The position numbers were made by a program, and so were the translations under genes. DNA of 64,000 nt from Prosthecodimorpha hirschii (lineage in GTDB: Bacteria > Pseudomonadota > Alphaproteobacteria > Rhizobiales > Ancalomicrobiaceae). The notes under the pieces were generated by a model that was not told where the DNA came from, ran no database searches, and worked only from the letters and a program-made list of their open reading frames with translations. Location of the stretch: assembly GCF_001305515.1 (NCBI RefSeq), contig NZ_LJYW01000001.1, positions 1,410,320 to 1,474,319 of the forward strand, written 5' to 3'. This document shows, one piece after another, positions 33,869 to 43,900 of the stretch (positions within the stretch are counted from its first letter, which is position 1; every line of letters starts with the position of its first letter).

Positions 33869-35041
33869 GTGTCCGATGTCGTCGTGAAGACCCCGATGCA
33901 GTATCTCGACCGCGCCGTCAGCGGACTGAAGAAGATGGGCGTCGCGCCGAGCCGCACCGAGGATGCCCCGGTGGTCGCGCTCCTGGAGAAGATCGCCGAC
34001 CTCGACAAGGACAAGATCGTCGTCATCGCGCGCACGCTCGGCCAGAACTCGGTCTTCAACGAGGTCGTGCGCGAGCAGGTCGCCGGCATGACCGTCGGCG
34101 AGCGCTACAAGCAGATCACCGAGGGCTTCAACTCGATCCGCGACGACGCGAAATCGATGGTCGACCAGATCTCGGACGGCAAGATCAACGTCTTCGAGCG
34201 GGCCACCAATGTCTGGATGAAGCTGTCGCGCGGCGACATCGCCGACCGCTTCGACAAGATCCGCGCCATCTATCTCGAGGTCACCAAGGAGACCCGCAAC
34301 CAAATCGAGCGCGAGGCGATCATCCTGGAAGCCTATCGGGACTTCCGCGGCGCGCTGAAGCAGTCCGACGTGATGGCGCTCGAAATCCTGAAGAAGGCCG
34401 AGGAGCGCCTTGCCGCCGCCAAGGCGAAGCTCGATGCCGCCTCGAAGGTGGTGGCCGAATTCGCCGGCGACATCTCCGAGAAGGCCAAGCTCGAACTGAT
34501 CCGCGACGAGGAGCTGCGCCGCACCCAGGACGAGGACAAGCGCTATCAGATCGCCAAGGACCTCTCCGACAATCTGACCATCGGCTACAACACCTCCGAG
34601 GTCATCATGGCGCGTCTGATGCAGACGACCAACGCCAAGGAGCGCGTCTACCAGCAGGCGGTCAGCTTCTTCTCGACCAACGATTCGGTCCTCACCGCGC
34701 TGAAGGCCTCGTTCACGGGCATGTTCGGCCTGCACGAATCGACCGAGAGCCTGAATGCCATGAAGGAGGGCGTCTCCAAGTCGATCGAGGTGCTGGCCGA
34801 GATAGGCGGCAAGATCCAGGAGGAAGCGGTCAAGGCCGGCTACGGCCCGACGGTGCGCGCCGACGCGGTCAAGAAACTGGTCGACTCGATCGTCAACTTC
34901 CAGGAGAAGTCGACCGTGATCATCGACGAGATGCGCAAGCTGTCGACCCAGAACTCCGCCGAAATCCGCGATGCCGTGGAGGACGGCAAGCGCCGCATCG
35001 CCCAGCTGATCGCGGAAGGCCAGCAGAGCTTCAATGTCTGA
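33869..35041 (+). CDS. TelA-like helical protein, first gene of an uncharacterised three-gene operon
   Basis: 390-residue, almost entirely helical, soluble protein without signal peptide. Long amphipathic segments (EEIRD-type heptads, for example ILKKAEERLAAAKAKLDAAS) predict coiled coils across residues about 140-240. The N-terminal VVALLEKIADLDKDKIVVIA and central SDGKINVFERATNVWMKL resemble proteins loosely grouped with toxic-anion-resistance TelA; the match is by general character and is uncertain. The GTG at 33869 is chosen for the AAGGGAG 8-9 bp upstream. Its 3' end overlaps the next gene by 8 bp. Confidence 0.7.
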   Translation: MSDVVVKTPMQYLDRAVSGLKKMGVAPSRTEDAPVVALLEKIADLDKDKIVVIARTLGQNSVFNEVVREQVAGMTVGERYKQITEGFNSIRDDAKSMVDQISDGKINVFERATNVWMKLSRGDIADRFDKIRAIYLEVTKETRNQIEREAIILEAYRDFRGALKQSDVMALEILKKAEERLAAAKAKLDAASKVVAEFAGDISEKAKLELIRDEELRRTQDEDKRYQIAKDLSDNLTIGYNTSEVIMARLMQTTNAKERVYQQAVSFFSTNDSVLTALKASFTGMFGLHESTESLNAMKEGVSKSIEVLAEIGGKIQEEAVKAGYGPTVRADAVKKLVDSIVNFQEKSTVIIDEMRKLSTQNSAEIRDAVEDGKRRIAQLIAEGQQSFNV

Positions 35042-36029
35042 CGCAAGCCCGGCGGCCGCGGCGGCACCGCCCTCCCTCCCGGCCGGAACCGGTCCTGCGC
35101 CTGCCCCGGCGCAGGAGGCCAAGCTCGACGACATCATGATGGCGATGGATGTCGTCGACACGCTGCGCCATCAGGATGCCCTGGTGGCGCGCGAGCTCGA
35201 CCAGGAGGCGCGCGAAAGCCAACTGGTCGAGCGCCTGCGCGAGATCTATCGCGGCCAGGGCATCGAGGTCACCGACCGGGTGCTGATCGACGGCGTGCGC
35301 TCGCTCGCCGCGGCGCGCTTCGTCTATACCCCGCCGCCGCCCGGGCTGGCGCGCTCGCTCGCGCTCATCTGGATCGACCGCGGCCGCATCCTGCGCCAGG
35401 CCGGGACCGTCGCGCTGGTGGTGGCGCTCGGCTGGGGCGCCTACAGCTATTTCTGGGTCGGCGCCTCGGAACGGGCCGCCGAACAGGCCCGCATTGAGAT
35501 CACCCAGACCCTGCCGGGCGAGCTCGACCGGGCCTATCAGGCCGTCCAGGCCGAGGCGCGGGTCGCCGAGGCGCGCAGCCGCGCCGGCGCGATCCGGACC
35601 GACGGCCGCAGCGCGCTGGAGCGCAAGGACGCCGCCGCGGCCCGTCAGGCAGTCGCCGCGATGACGACCCTGCTCGCCGACTTGCGCCGCGAATACAGCC
35701 TGCGCATCGTCTCGCGCCCCGGCGAACAATCCGGCATCTGGCGCGTGCCGCGCGCGACCGGCGGGCGCAACTACTATCTGATCGTCGAGGCGCTGGCGCC
35801 GGACGGGTCGGTGCTCAAGCTGCCGATCACCAGCGAGGAGGACCAGAAGACCACCGTGGTCGACCGGTTCGGCATCCGCGTCAGCCCGCAGGTGTTCGAG
35901 GATGTGCGCCGCGACAAGGCCGACGACGGCATCATCCAACACGCGGTGATCGGGCAGAAGACCCGCGGCACCCTGGAGCCGACCTGGACCGTGACGGTCC
36001 TCGGCGGCACCATCACATCCGGCTGGTGA
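35034..36029 (+). CDS. DUF6384-like single-pass membrane protein
   Basis: 331 residues. An N-terminal cytoplasmic part (VVDTLRHQDALVARELDQEA, REIYRGQGIEVTDRVLIDGV) is followed by one membrane helix near residues 120-145 (AGTVALVVALGWGAYSYFWV), a coiled-coil stretch and a C-terminal soluble domain with REYSLRIVSRPGEQSGIWRV. The overlap with the preceding gene and a 4-bp gap to the next argue that the three products work together. Family name is a tentative recognition; function unknown. Confidence 0.65.
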   Translation: MSDASPAAAAAPPSLPAGTGPAPAPAQEAKLDDIMMAMDVVDTLRHQDALVARELDQEARESQLVERLREIYRGQGIEVTDRVLIDGVRSLAAARFVYTPPPPGLARSLALIWIDRGRILRQAGTVALVVALGWGAYSYFWVGASERAAEQARIEITQTLPGELDRAYQAVQAEARVAEARSRAGAIRTDGRSALERKDAAAARQAVAAMTTLLADLRREYSLRIVSRPGEQSGIWRVPRATGGRNYYLIVEALAPDGSVLKLPITSEEDQKTTVVDRFGIRVSPQVFEDVRRDKADDGIIQHAVIGQKTRGTLEPTWTVTVLGGTITSGW

Positions 36030-36033
36030 CCCC

Positions 36034-37458
36034 ATGATTTCCGGACGCGATACGCTCGCCGCCTTCGACAGCGCCATCTCGGAGGCCCGCGCGGGCGAAG
36101 GCCGCCTGGATGCGGTGCTGGCTTCCGCCACCGCCGAGGCGCAGCGCCTGCGCTCCGAGCAGACCGACGCCTACCGGGCGCTGGCCCGGCTGCGGCTCGA
36201 CGCGATCGCCGCCCAGGCGGTGGATGCGCGGCTCGATTCGGCGGAACGGCGCGCCCTTCAGCTGATGGAGACCGCCCGCAAGGCGCTCGCCGATCTCGCC
36301 GCACGGCGCGATGCGGCGACCGCGGAGGTCGCCCGCCTGGATGCCGACCAGCGCGCCGCGGAGACCGATCTCGAGGCGGTCGAGGACGAAATCGCCGCGC
36401 TCGCCCGGCGCACGGCCGATGCCAGCGGGCGCGACGCCGACTGGAGGGGCGCGCGGGACCGCCTCGCAGAGGCCGAGCGCATCGCCGACGAGGCGGCCAA
36501 GAAGGCCGAAACGGCGACCGCGGACCGCGTCACCAAGGGCGCGCCCTACGAGGGCGACCCGCTGTTCATGTATCTCTGGCGGAACAGCTTCGGCACGTCG
36601 GCCTATCGGGCCGGCAATGTCGCCCGCTTCTTCGACCGCAAGGTCGCGGCCTTGGTCGGCTACCAGGATGCCCGGCCGAACTATGCCATGCTGATCGAGA
36701 TTCCGGCCCGGCTGAGCGAGCATGCGGAACGACGCAAGGCCGAGGTCGAGGCCGCGCGTGCGGCGCTGGCCGCCGTCGAACGGAGCAAGCTGGAGGCCGC
36801 CGGCGTCGGCCCGCTCGACGAGCGCCGCGCGGCCGCCGTCGCGGTGCGCGACCGCATCGCCGCCGCCGCCAAGCTCGCCCGCGATCATCTGGCCGCGCTC
36901 GACCAGGAGCTCGCGCTGGCCCGCAGCGGCTCAGACAAGGGCGGCTATGCCGAGGCGCTCGACCTGATCGCCGGCGAACTCGCCCAGGACGACATCCGCG
37001 ACCTGTTGGCCGCCGCCGCCCGCACCCCGGACGCCCAGGACGACCGGCTCGTCCGCCGCATCGCCGAGCTGGCCGCCGCGATCCGCAAATGCGATGCCGA
37101 GATCGCCGAGACGCGGGCCCGCGCCCGGGAGATGGCCGGACGCCGCGGCGAGCTGGAGACCGTGCGCGAGGATTTCCGCCGGCGCGGCTGGGACCAGCCG
37201 CAGGTCGCCTTCGGCAACGAACGCATCATCGGCGAGATGATCGGCGGCCTGATCGGCGGCGTGCTGACGAGCCCGGACCTCTGGCGCGTCCTGACCGAGG
37301 GCTACACATCGCGTCCGCGCCACACCGACTCTGGCGGGGGCTCTGGCGGCGGCGGGCCGCGCTTCCCGATGCCCGGCGGCAGGAGCGACGGTCCGCGCGG
37401 CGGCACTGACGGCCCGTCCGGCGGCAATGACGGCTTCCGCACCGGCGGCGGCTTCTGA
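36034..37458 (+). CDS. coiled-coil protein with glycine-rich tail, third gene of the operon
   Basis: 474 residues. Residues about 60-175 and 225-300 are strong Ala/Glu/Arg coiled coil (for example LAARRDAATAEVARLDADQR). A short conserved-looking insert between them reads LFMYLWRNSFGTSAYRAGNV. The C-terminus has a hydrophobic glycine stretch (GEMIGGLIGGVLTSP) and a disordered Gly/Ser/Asp tail (SGGGSGGGGPRFP). No catalytic motif seen. It could be a scaffold for the TelA-like and DUF6384-like partners; function unknown. Confidence 0.65.
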   Translation: MISGRDTLAAFDSAISEARAGEGRLDAVLASATAEAQRLRSEQTDAYRALARLRLDAIAAQAVDARLDSAERRALQLMETARKALADLAARRDAATAEVARLDADQRAAETDLEAVEDEIAALARRTADASGRDADWRGARDRLAEAERIADEAAKKAETATADRVTKGAPYEGDPLFMYLWRNSFGTSAYRAGNVARFFDRKVAALVGYQDARPNYAMLIEIPARLSEHAERRKAEVEAARAALAAVERSKLEAAGVGPLDERRAAAVAVRDRIAAAAKLARDHLAALDQELALARSGSDKGGYAEALDLIAGELAQDDIRDLLAAAARTPDAQDDRLVRRIAELAAAIRKCDAEIAETRARAREMAGRRGELETVREDFRRRGWDQPQVAFGNERIIGEMIGGLIGGVLTSPDLWRVLTEGYTSRPRHTDSGGGSGGGGPRFPMPGGRSDGPRGGTDGPSGGNDGFRTGGGF

Positions 37459-37638
37459 CGGCCAAGCCGAAGGCGGCTTGACGACCGCGCCGACGGGGCC
37501 GCCCGCCCCGACCAACCCCTGACGATCGCCGCCAAGCGCCAGCGCGATCGGGCGGCCCCACGCCGACGGCGGAAAGTCGGCAAACCAAGGAACTCCGAAC
37601 GGCTCCGGGTCGTTGATGGCAAGCGAAAGCGAGGCCAC

Positions 37639-39522
37639 ATGACCAGCACCGATACCGGCGTATCCGCCCCTGCCGTCGAGACCGCAGACGACAAGGCGGC
37701 CCTGCCGCCGCGCGTCGAGCGACCGATGCTCGTCCAACTCGGCGTTCTGATCCGGGACATGGTCGGCAACGGCAAGGGCGCCGCCATCCTGGTGCTGATG
37801 GCCGCCCTGGTGGCGATCCTGATCGGCAACATGGTCGGTCAGGTACGGCTGAACACCTGGAACGGCCAGTTCTTCGACGCGATCCAGAAGAAGGACCTGG
37901 CCGGCTTCTGGACCCAACTGACCGCCTTCCTGTGGATCGCCGGCCTCCTCTTGTGCCTCGTCGTCGCCCAGACCTGGCTGCAGGAGATGCTCAAGATGCG
38001 CATCCGCGCCCGCCTGAGCGCCCTGCTGCTGGATCGCTGGCTGAAGCCCCGCCACGCCTATTGGCTCGGTTTCGCCGGCGAGCGCGGCGCGGCGGCCGAT
38101 CAGCGTCTGCAGGAGGACACCCGCCTGTTCGCCGATTTCACGACCGAACTCGGCGTCGGCCTGCTGCAGTCGACCCTGCTCCTGATCACCTTCACGGGCG
38201 TTCTCTGGGGGCTCTCGACCAACGTCACCTTCTCGATCGGCGGCGAGACCTGGCAGATCCCCGGCTATATGGTCTGGGTCGCCATCCTCTATGCCGGCCT
38301 CGGCTCCGGCCTGACCTGGCTGGTCGGCCGGCCGCTGATCGCCCTCAACACCGAGCGCTACGCCCGCGAGGCCGATTTCCGCTTCGCGCTGGTCCGGGTC
38401 AGCGAGAATGCCGAAGGCGTCGCGCTGCATGGCGGCGAGGCCGACGAGCGGCGCAACCTGGACGGTTCGCTCGGGCTGGTGCTGTCGTCGATGCGGCGGC
38501 TCTCGGGCGCGCTGTCGCGGCTGACCTGGATCACGTCGGGCTACGGCTGGCTCGCCATGGTGGTGCCGGTGGTCGCGGCTGCGCCCGGCTACTTCGCCGG
38601 GGACCTCAGCTTCGGCAGCCTGATGATGGTGGTCGGCGCCTTCACGCAGGTGCAGACCGCGCTGCGCTACTTCGTCGACCAGTTCCCGCGCATCGCCGAT
38701 TGGCGTTCGGCCGTCTCCCGCGTCACGATCTTCCGCGACACGCTGAAGGACCTCGAGGAGGATATCGGCAGCCAGGAGACCCTGACGGTCGAGACGCATC
38801 CGGACGGCAAGCTGGTCTTCAACGATGTCGCGCTGTCGCTGATCGATGGGCGGACGGTGATCGACGAGATGACCGCCGAGATCGCGCCGGGCGAGCGCGT
38901 GCTGATCACCGGCGAGTCCGGCTCCGGCAAGAGCACGCTGTTCCGCGCCGTCGCCGGGCTTTGGCCGTGGGGGTCCGGCACCGTCCAGGTGCCGCCCGCC
39001 GAGGACCAGATGTTCATGCCGCAGCGTCCCTACATGCCGCTCGGCACCCTGCGTCAGGCGCTGTGCTACCCGAGCGGCCCGGATCGCTTCACCGACGAGG
39101 AGATCGCGGCCGCCATGGAGCGCTGCCAGCTCGGCGACTTCATCGACCGGCTCGACCAGGAGGATCGCTGGGACAAGTCCCTGTCGCTCGGTCAGCAGCA
39201 GCGCGTCGCCTTCGCGCGGGTGCTGATGCACCGGCCCAAATGGATCTTCATGGACGAGGCGACCTCCGCCCTCGACGACGACAGCCAGACCGCGATGCTG
39301 TCGCTGTTCCTGGAGGAGCTGGAGGGCACCACGCTGCTGTCGATCGCCCATCGGCCGGGTGTCGAGGAATTCCATACCCGCACGCTGCACATCGCCCGGC
39401 GCGACGGCGGCACGCGCCTATTCGGCAAGGCATCCAGACCGGTCGAGAAGCGGCACGGCCGTCGCTGGACCCGGAAGGTAGCCCGTCTTCTGAAGCGCGA
39501 ACCGGCGGCCGGCCCGGCGTGA
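37639..39522 (+). CDS. SbmA/YddA-type fused ABC transporter (permease plus ATPase)
   Basis: 627 residues. The N-terminal membrane domain (residues about 30-330) carries TWNGQFFDAIQKKDLAGFW and RLTWITSGYGWLAMVVPVV, typical of the ABC_membrane_2/SbmA-BacA group. The C-terminal ATPase has Walker A TGESGSGKSTLFRA, signature LSLGQQQRVAFARVL, Walker B WIFMDEATSALDDD and switch histidine LLSIAHRPG. Inner-membrane homodimer by family; related proteins move peptides or very-long-chain lipids. Separated from the preceding operon by 180 bp, so probably independently transcribed. Confidence 0.9.
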   Translation: MTSTDTGVSAPAVETADDKAALPPRVERPMLVQLGVLIRDMVGNGKGAAILVLMAALVAILIGNMVGQVRLNTWNGQFFDAIQKKDLAGFWTQLTAFLWIAGLLLCLVVAQTWLQEMLKMRIRARLSALLLDRWLKPRHAYWLGFAGERGAAADQRLQEDTRLFADFTTELGVGLLQSTLLLITFTGVLWGLSTNVTFSIGGETWQIPGYMVWVAILYAGLGSGLTWLVGRPLIALNTERYAREADFRFALVRVSENAEGVALHGGEADERRNLDGSLGLVLSSMRRLSGALSRLTWITSGYGWLAMVVPVVAAAPGYFAGDLSFGSLMMVVGAFTQVQTALRYFVDQFPRIADWRSAVSRVTIFRDTLKDLEEDIGSQETLTVETHPDGKLVFNDVALSLIDGRTVIDEMTAEIAPGERVLITGESGSGKSTLFRAVAGLWPWGSGTVQVPPAEDQMFMPQRPYMPLGTLRQALCYPSGPDRFTDEEIAAAMERCQLGDFIDRLDQEDRWDKSLSLGQQQRVAFARVLMHRPKWIFMDEATSALDDDSQTAMLSLFLEELEGTTLLSIAHRPGVEEFHTRTLHIARRDGGTRLFGKASRPVEKRHGRRWTRKVARLLKREPAAGPA

Positions 39523-39666
39523 TCGCGCCGGGCAGGTCTGCATCGAACACAGAACGGGCCACCACGTATACACGGCGATTGACTTTGCATTCTCACCATG
39601 GCCTGCTGTCGACCTCTGCGAGCACCACAACAAGCGGTGCCGCACCGATGTCAGGAGGAGGCATCC

Positions 39667-41811
39667 ATGGCGGAATGGACCCGGGCGGCATTGGCCGCTC
39701 CGGCAATCGCGCTTTGCGCTGCGGCCGTCGCGCCGGGCGCGGCGGAGGCAAAAATCACCCGCATCGAGATCGCCAAGGTCGAACCGGCCTTCGGCGGCAA
39801 GAGCTTCGGCTCGGTCGGCGCCTATGAGCGGGTGACCGGCAAGGCCTATGGCGAGGTCGACCCGCTCGAACCGGGCAACGCGGTCATCCAGGATATCGGC
39901 CTGGCGCCGCGCAACGCCCGCGGCCTGGTCGAATATGTCACCGACATCGACATCCTGCGTCCGGCCGATCGCAGCAAGGGCAACGGCATCCTGCTGCTCG
40001 AAGTCCTGAACCGCGGCCGCAAGCTCGCCTTCAACTACTTCCATGTCGGCGCCGGCGGCAACGAGGCCGAACTCAACGCGCTCGCGAAGCCCGGCGATCT
40101 GCTTCTGATGCAGCAGGGCTATTCGATGGTCTGGCTGGGCTGGCAGGCCGACATGCTGCCCGGCGCCGGCCGGCTGATGCTCGACGTGCCGGTCGCGCGC
40201 CATCCGGACGGCTCGCCCGTGACCGGTGTCGTGCGCTCCGAATTCGCCCCGACCGCGCCGACCTTCGTGCAGAACCTGTCGAGCGGCTGGTTCACGACCA
40301 TGACCCACCGCAGCTATCCGACGGTGGAGACCGACAACCGCAAACCGCTCGCCGACGGCTTCCTGCCCAGCCTGACCGTCCGGGCCAAGGAGCAGGAACC
40401 GCGCGTCGCGATCCCCAACACGGAATGGTCCTTCGGCGCCTGCCCCAATGGCGGCGAGGCGAAGCCGTCCGACACGCAGATCTGCCTGCCGGCCGGCTTC
40501 CAGCCCGGTCGCCTCTACGAGCTGATCTATCGCGCCAAGGACCCGCTCGTGATGGGTCTCGGCTATGCGGCGATCCGCGATTTCGGCAGCTTCGCCAAGC
40601 GCGCCGCCAAGGACGATGCCGGGACGGCAAACCCGGTCTACCGGGCCGACAACCGCGCCATCGTCATCGGCGCCTCGCAGTCCGGCCGCCTCATCCGCTC
40701 GTTCCTCTATCTCGGCTTCAACCGCGACGAAGCTGGATCCCAGGTCTTCGACGGCGCCATGCCGCATATCGGCGGCGGCCTGATGCCGCTCAACGTGCGC
40801 TTCTCGCAGCCCGGCCGCGCCTGGGGCCAGCAGGTCGACCATCTCTATCCGGCCTACGAGTTCCCCTTCTCGTATGCCCGGATGCACGACCCGATCACCG
40901 GCCGCCGGCAAGGCCTGCTCGACCGCTGCCAGGAAACCGGCACCTGCCCGAAGCTGTTCCACACCGCGACCTCGCTCGAGGTCTGGGAGGGCCGCCAGTC
41001 GCTCGGCCTGACCGACCCGATGGGCACCCGCGACGTGGCGGATCCGGCCTCGGTGCGGACCTTCATCTTCGCCTCGACCCAACACGGCGCCGCCGGACTG
41101 CCGCTGCCGACCGCCGAGCCGTTCGGACTGTGCCAGCAGCAGCCGAACCCGAACCCGCACACCTATTCCATGCGCGCGCTTTTGACCGCGCTGACCGGCT
41201 GGGTCCGCGACGGCGTGGAGCCGCCGGATTCGATCAAGCCGCGCATCGCGGACGGCACCCTGGTGGCGATCGATCAGGTCCGCTTCCCGGCCATCCCGGC
41301 CAACGCCTACGGCAACGTCAAGCGCCCCGCCGTGCGCTTCATCGGCCAGGGCAACCCGCTGCACGCGCTCGATTTCGGCCCGGACTTCCGCGCCGGCGAG
41401 CAGTCCGGGGTGATCACCCGCGAGCCGCCGACCGCCTCGCCGCGCAGCTACGGCGTGCTGGTGCCGCAGGCCGATGCGGACGGCAGCGATATCGGCGGCC
41501 TGCGCTCGATCTTCCAGCGCGTGCCGATCGGCACCTACACGGCCTGGAACCTGTTCCGCGCCGGCCGCTTCGAGGATGGCTTCTGCAATTTCAACGGCAG
41601 CTTCATCCCCTTTGCCCGCACCCGTCAGGAGCGGAACGACGCCCACGATCCGCGCCTCTCGATCGAGGAACGCTTCCCCAGCAAGGACGCCTATGTGGCC
41701 GCGATGCGCGCCGCCACCTCGGCCATGGTCGCCGAGCGGGTCCTGCTGCCGGAGGACGCCCGGGCGCTGGTCGGTCAGGCCGAAGCCGAGGGCATCCGCC
41801 TGGCACCGTGA
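39667..41811 (+). CDS. secreted alpha/beta hydrolase domain-containing protein (Abhydrolase_10 type)
   Basis: 714 residues with a signal peptide (LAAPAIALCAAAVAPGAAEA) and an N-terminal beta domain (GKSFGSVGAYERVTGKAYG). The hydrolase core has the nucleophile elbow VIGASQSGRLIRSFLY. WRN-type features of the family include FNRDEAGSQVFDGAMPHIGG and EVWEGRQSLGLTDPMG. The ATG at 39667 follows AGGAGG. Substrate unknown; homologues are often annotated only as alpha/beta hydrolase domain proteins. A strong terminator follows. Confidence 0.85.
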   Translation: MAEWTRAALAAPAIALCAAAVAPGAAEAKITRIEIAKVEPAFGGKSFGSVGAYERVTGKAYGEVDPLEPGNAVIQDIGLAPRNARGLVEYVTDIDILRPADRSKGNGILLLEVLNRGRKLAFNYFHVGAGGNEAELNALAKPGDLLLMQQGYSMVWLGWQADMLPGAGRLMLDVPVARHPDGSPVTGVVRSEFAPTAPTFVQNLSSGWFTTMTHRSYPTVETDNRKPLADGFLPSLTVRAKEQEPRVAIPNTEWSFGACPNGGEAKPSDTQICLPAGFQPGRLYELIYRAKDPLVMGLGYAAIRDFGSFAKRAAKDDAGTANPVYRADNRAIVIGASQSGRLIRSFLYLGFNRDEAGSQVFDGAMPHIGGGLMPLNVRFSQPGRAWGQQVDHLYPAYEFPFSYARMHDPITGRRQGLLDRCQETGTCPKLFHTATSLEVWEGRQSLGLTDPMGTRDVADPASVRTFIFASTQHGAAGLPLPTAEPFGLCQQQPNPNPHTYSMRALLTALTGWVRDGVEPPDSIKPRIADGTLVAIDQVRFPAIPANAYGNVKRPAVRFIGQGNPLHALDFGPDFRAGEQSGVITREPPTASPRSYGVLVPQADADGSDIGGLRSIFQRVPIGTYTAWNLFRAGRFEDGFCNFNGSFIPFARTRQERNDAHDPRLSIEERFPSKDAYVAAMRAATSAMVAERVLLPEDARALVGQAEAEGIRLAP

Positions 41812-41845
41812 CCGGGCTGCCGCCCACCAAGAGGTTCTCAACGCT

Positions 41846-41880
41846 CAACGGCCGGATCGAAAGATCCGGCCGTTGCCGTT
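41846..41880. terminator. rho-independent terminator with GAAA tetraloop
   Basis: Perfect 13-bp stem (41846-41858 with 41863-41875) closed by GAAA, then CCGTT. Located between the hydrolase gene and the convergent EamA transporter gene, so it could serve both. Confidence 0.88.
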
Positions 41881-41942
41881 TCGGGGGATGCCTGCGGTTC
41901 GCCGGGCGCCGGCTCTGGGTCGGTTGAGGGACAGGCGCAGGC

Positions 41943-42839
41943 TCAGGCGTTCAAGACCACCAGGACGCCGACGACCAGGAGGGCGATGCCGAAGCCTTCG
42001 CGCGGGCTGGTGATCTGGCTCATCAGCCGGTGCGAGACGGCGAGCGAGAACAGGATCTCGACGAGGCCGAGCGTGCGCACATGGGCGACAGGTTCCAGCG
42101 CGAAGGCCGCGAACCAGCATTGCGACGCGAAGGCCCCGAGAAAGCCGGCCATGACCGAAGGCCGCCAGGCGCGGAACAGCTTGATCAGCGCGGCGCGATC
42201 CGTGGCGATCAGATAGCCGGTCAGGATCAGGGTCTGCAGGCCGAGCCCGGCGGCGAGGGTGGCCGAGGCGGCGACCAGGAAATTCGGCAGGCCGAGCGAT
42301 TGGATCCCACCTTTGAAACAGACCGCGGCCAGCCCGAACAGCCCGCCCGACACCGTGCCGAGGATCGCGGGCGTCCAGTCGCGCGCCGTCCCGTCGGCCG
42401 TCGCCTTGGGCCAGCTCATGATCATGACCCCGGCGGTCGCCACCACGATGGCGCCGGCGAGCATCGGGCTCGGCACTTCCGACAGGAACAGGATCCCGAA
42501 AATGGCGACCTGGACCGGTTCCGTCTTGGTATAGGCGATCGTGACCAGGAAGGATTTCGACTTCATCGCCTGAAGCATCAGCCCGGTCGCCAGGATCTGG
42601 GCCAGCGCCCCGCCGAGCGTCCAGAGCCAGAATCCACCGGTCGGCACCGGCACCGCGGTGCCGCTCGCGGTCGAGACGATCAGCAGGAACAGGCAGCCGA
42701 ACGGTAGCCCATAGAGGAAGCGGACATGGGTCGCCCCGACCGTGCCGACTTCGGCGATCAGGTCGCGCTGCAAGGCATTGCGCAACGTCTGGCCGCCCGA
42801 GGCGACGATCGTGAATAGAATCCAGAGATACGCCATCAT
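41943..42839 (-). CDS. EamA/DMT family transporter
   Basis: 298 residues with about ten hydrophobic segments in two EamA-like halves (GFWLWTLGGALAQILATGLML in the first, PSVMAGFLGAFASQCWFAAF in the second). The C-terminal LGLVEILFSLAVSHRLMSQITSPREGFG is typical. I used the ATG at 42839 (MMAYLWILF) because the first helix begins there; an in-frame ATG lies 15 codons upstream. Drug/metabolite exporter, substrate unknown. Confidence 0.85.
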   Translation of the reverse strand: MMAYLWILFTIVASGGQTLRNALQRDLIAEVGTVGATHVRFLYGLPFGCLFLLIVSTASGTAVPVPTGGFWLWTLGGALAQILATGLMLQAMKSKSFLVTIAYTKTEPVQVAIFGILFLSEVPSPMLAGAIVVATAGVMIMSWPKATADGTARDWTPAILGTVSGGLFGLAAVCFKGGIQSLGLPNFLVAASATLAAGLGLQTLILTGYLIATDRAALIKLFRAWRPSVMAGFLGAFASQCWFAAFALEPVAHVRTLGLVEILFSLAVSHRLMSQITSPREGFGIALLVVGVLVVLNA

Positions 42840-43625
42840 GCCAACGGGATCCAGACCGACAGGAAGCCAACGACCATAAGGCATCGGGCCGCCGCGTCCA
42901 GTCCATGACCCGCCGGCATGCCGAGGGCCTGTCAGGTACGCCGTGCATGGGTGGAGGGCGGGGCGATGCCGTCGACCAGTTGCGCCCTCCCGCGCAGGAA
43001 CCCGCCGTTCGGTCCGCGACGCCCGCCGTCACCTTCGCTCGAAGACGCGGACATCGCCTGATCCGGCCAGCACGCCGCCGCTGCTGCGGACCTCCCGGAC
43101 AACGGCAGCCTTGATTTCGCGTTCACCGCCCCAAACGGCGATGGGCGCCGCTCAAAGCCGTCCGCGAAACCGATACTTCAACAGCCTCATGGTTAAACTC
43201 TGAAAGCGAAGCGCGATAATGCAGACAATCGTGCGTGCGATAGCGGCGGACGTAGCCGGGATCAGGCGGGAATTGCCGGGATTTCGCGGGATTGGTTGAG
43301 ACGGCAGGCGCCTGTGCGAGTTGCGCGGGCGATCGTCTCGCGGCGCGATCGGCCGCAGCCTGATGGCTTCACTCGTGGCACCACGACATACGGCCCGGCC
43401 GATCGAGGACCCTGATGGCAGGGAGATAGCAGAGGCCTTCTGGCCGAAGCGGTTTCGAAAAATGCGTGCAGCTCGCTGCCAACGCGTTGAAATATTGGTG
43501 AAACCTTCCGACTCCGTCCTGCAGGGCAAACAGGGAAAGCTGCGGTCCGCTACGGAGAACCGTTATCGCCGGATCTCGGAAACCAAAGGGCTACCGGAAG
43601 TCCTCGGTTCAGATCGAACCGATGG
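42840..43625. other. long region without a supported gene at the boundary of the accessory segment
   Basis: About 785 bp. Frames on both strands are short and arginine-rich and none shows a recognisable motif. No tRNA cloverleaf or attachment repeat was identified, although this is where a recombinase-bearing island meets ordinary chromosome. May contain degraded sequence. Confidence 0.4.
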
Positions 43626-43883
43626 TCACAGCTTGTCTTCGGAGGGCTTGATCGTCTTCAGGCGAATGCCCGGGCGATCGTCGGGACTGCCGATGAACTC
43701 GATGCCCGCGCGCTCAAGCGCCGACTTGATCGCCGCGAGCGTCGAGGTATGGCTCGGCGGGATACCGTCGAATGTCTCGAGGCGTTTGATGGTCCTCAAA
43801 GCGACGTCGGACATGTCGGCCAAGCCTTGAGCCGACAATCGCAGGGCGGCCCGAGAAGCCCGAATTTGCGCAGCGGTGATCAT
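43626..43883 (-). CDS. XRE-type helix-turn-helix regulator
   Basis: 85 residues: ITAAQIRASRAALRLSAQGL, LADMSDVALRTIKRLETFDG and a tail predicted to be helical (LAAIKSALERAGIEFIG) match the small Xre-like HTH proteins of mobile elements. GGAGGT precedes the ATG at 43883. It is divergent from the tyrosine recombinase with a perfect inverted repeat in between, so it probably represses itself and the recombinase. Confidence 0.85.
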   Translation of the reverse strand: MITAAQIRASRAALRLSAQGLADMSDVALRTIKRLETFDGIPPSHTSTLAAIKSALERAGIEFIGSPDDRPGIRLKTIKPSEDKL

Positions 43884-43900
43884 TGACCTCCACTCATATT

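Noticed and set aside
43140-43625. Possible tRNA or attachment site beside the recombinase
   Set aside because: No cloverleaf or direct repeat pair could be found by reading.
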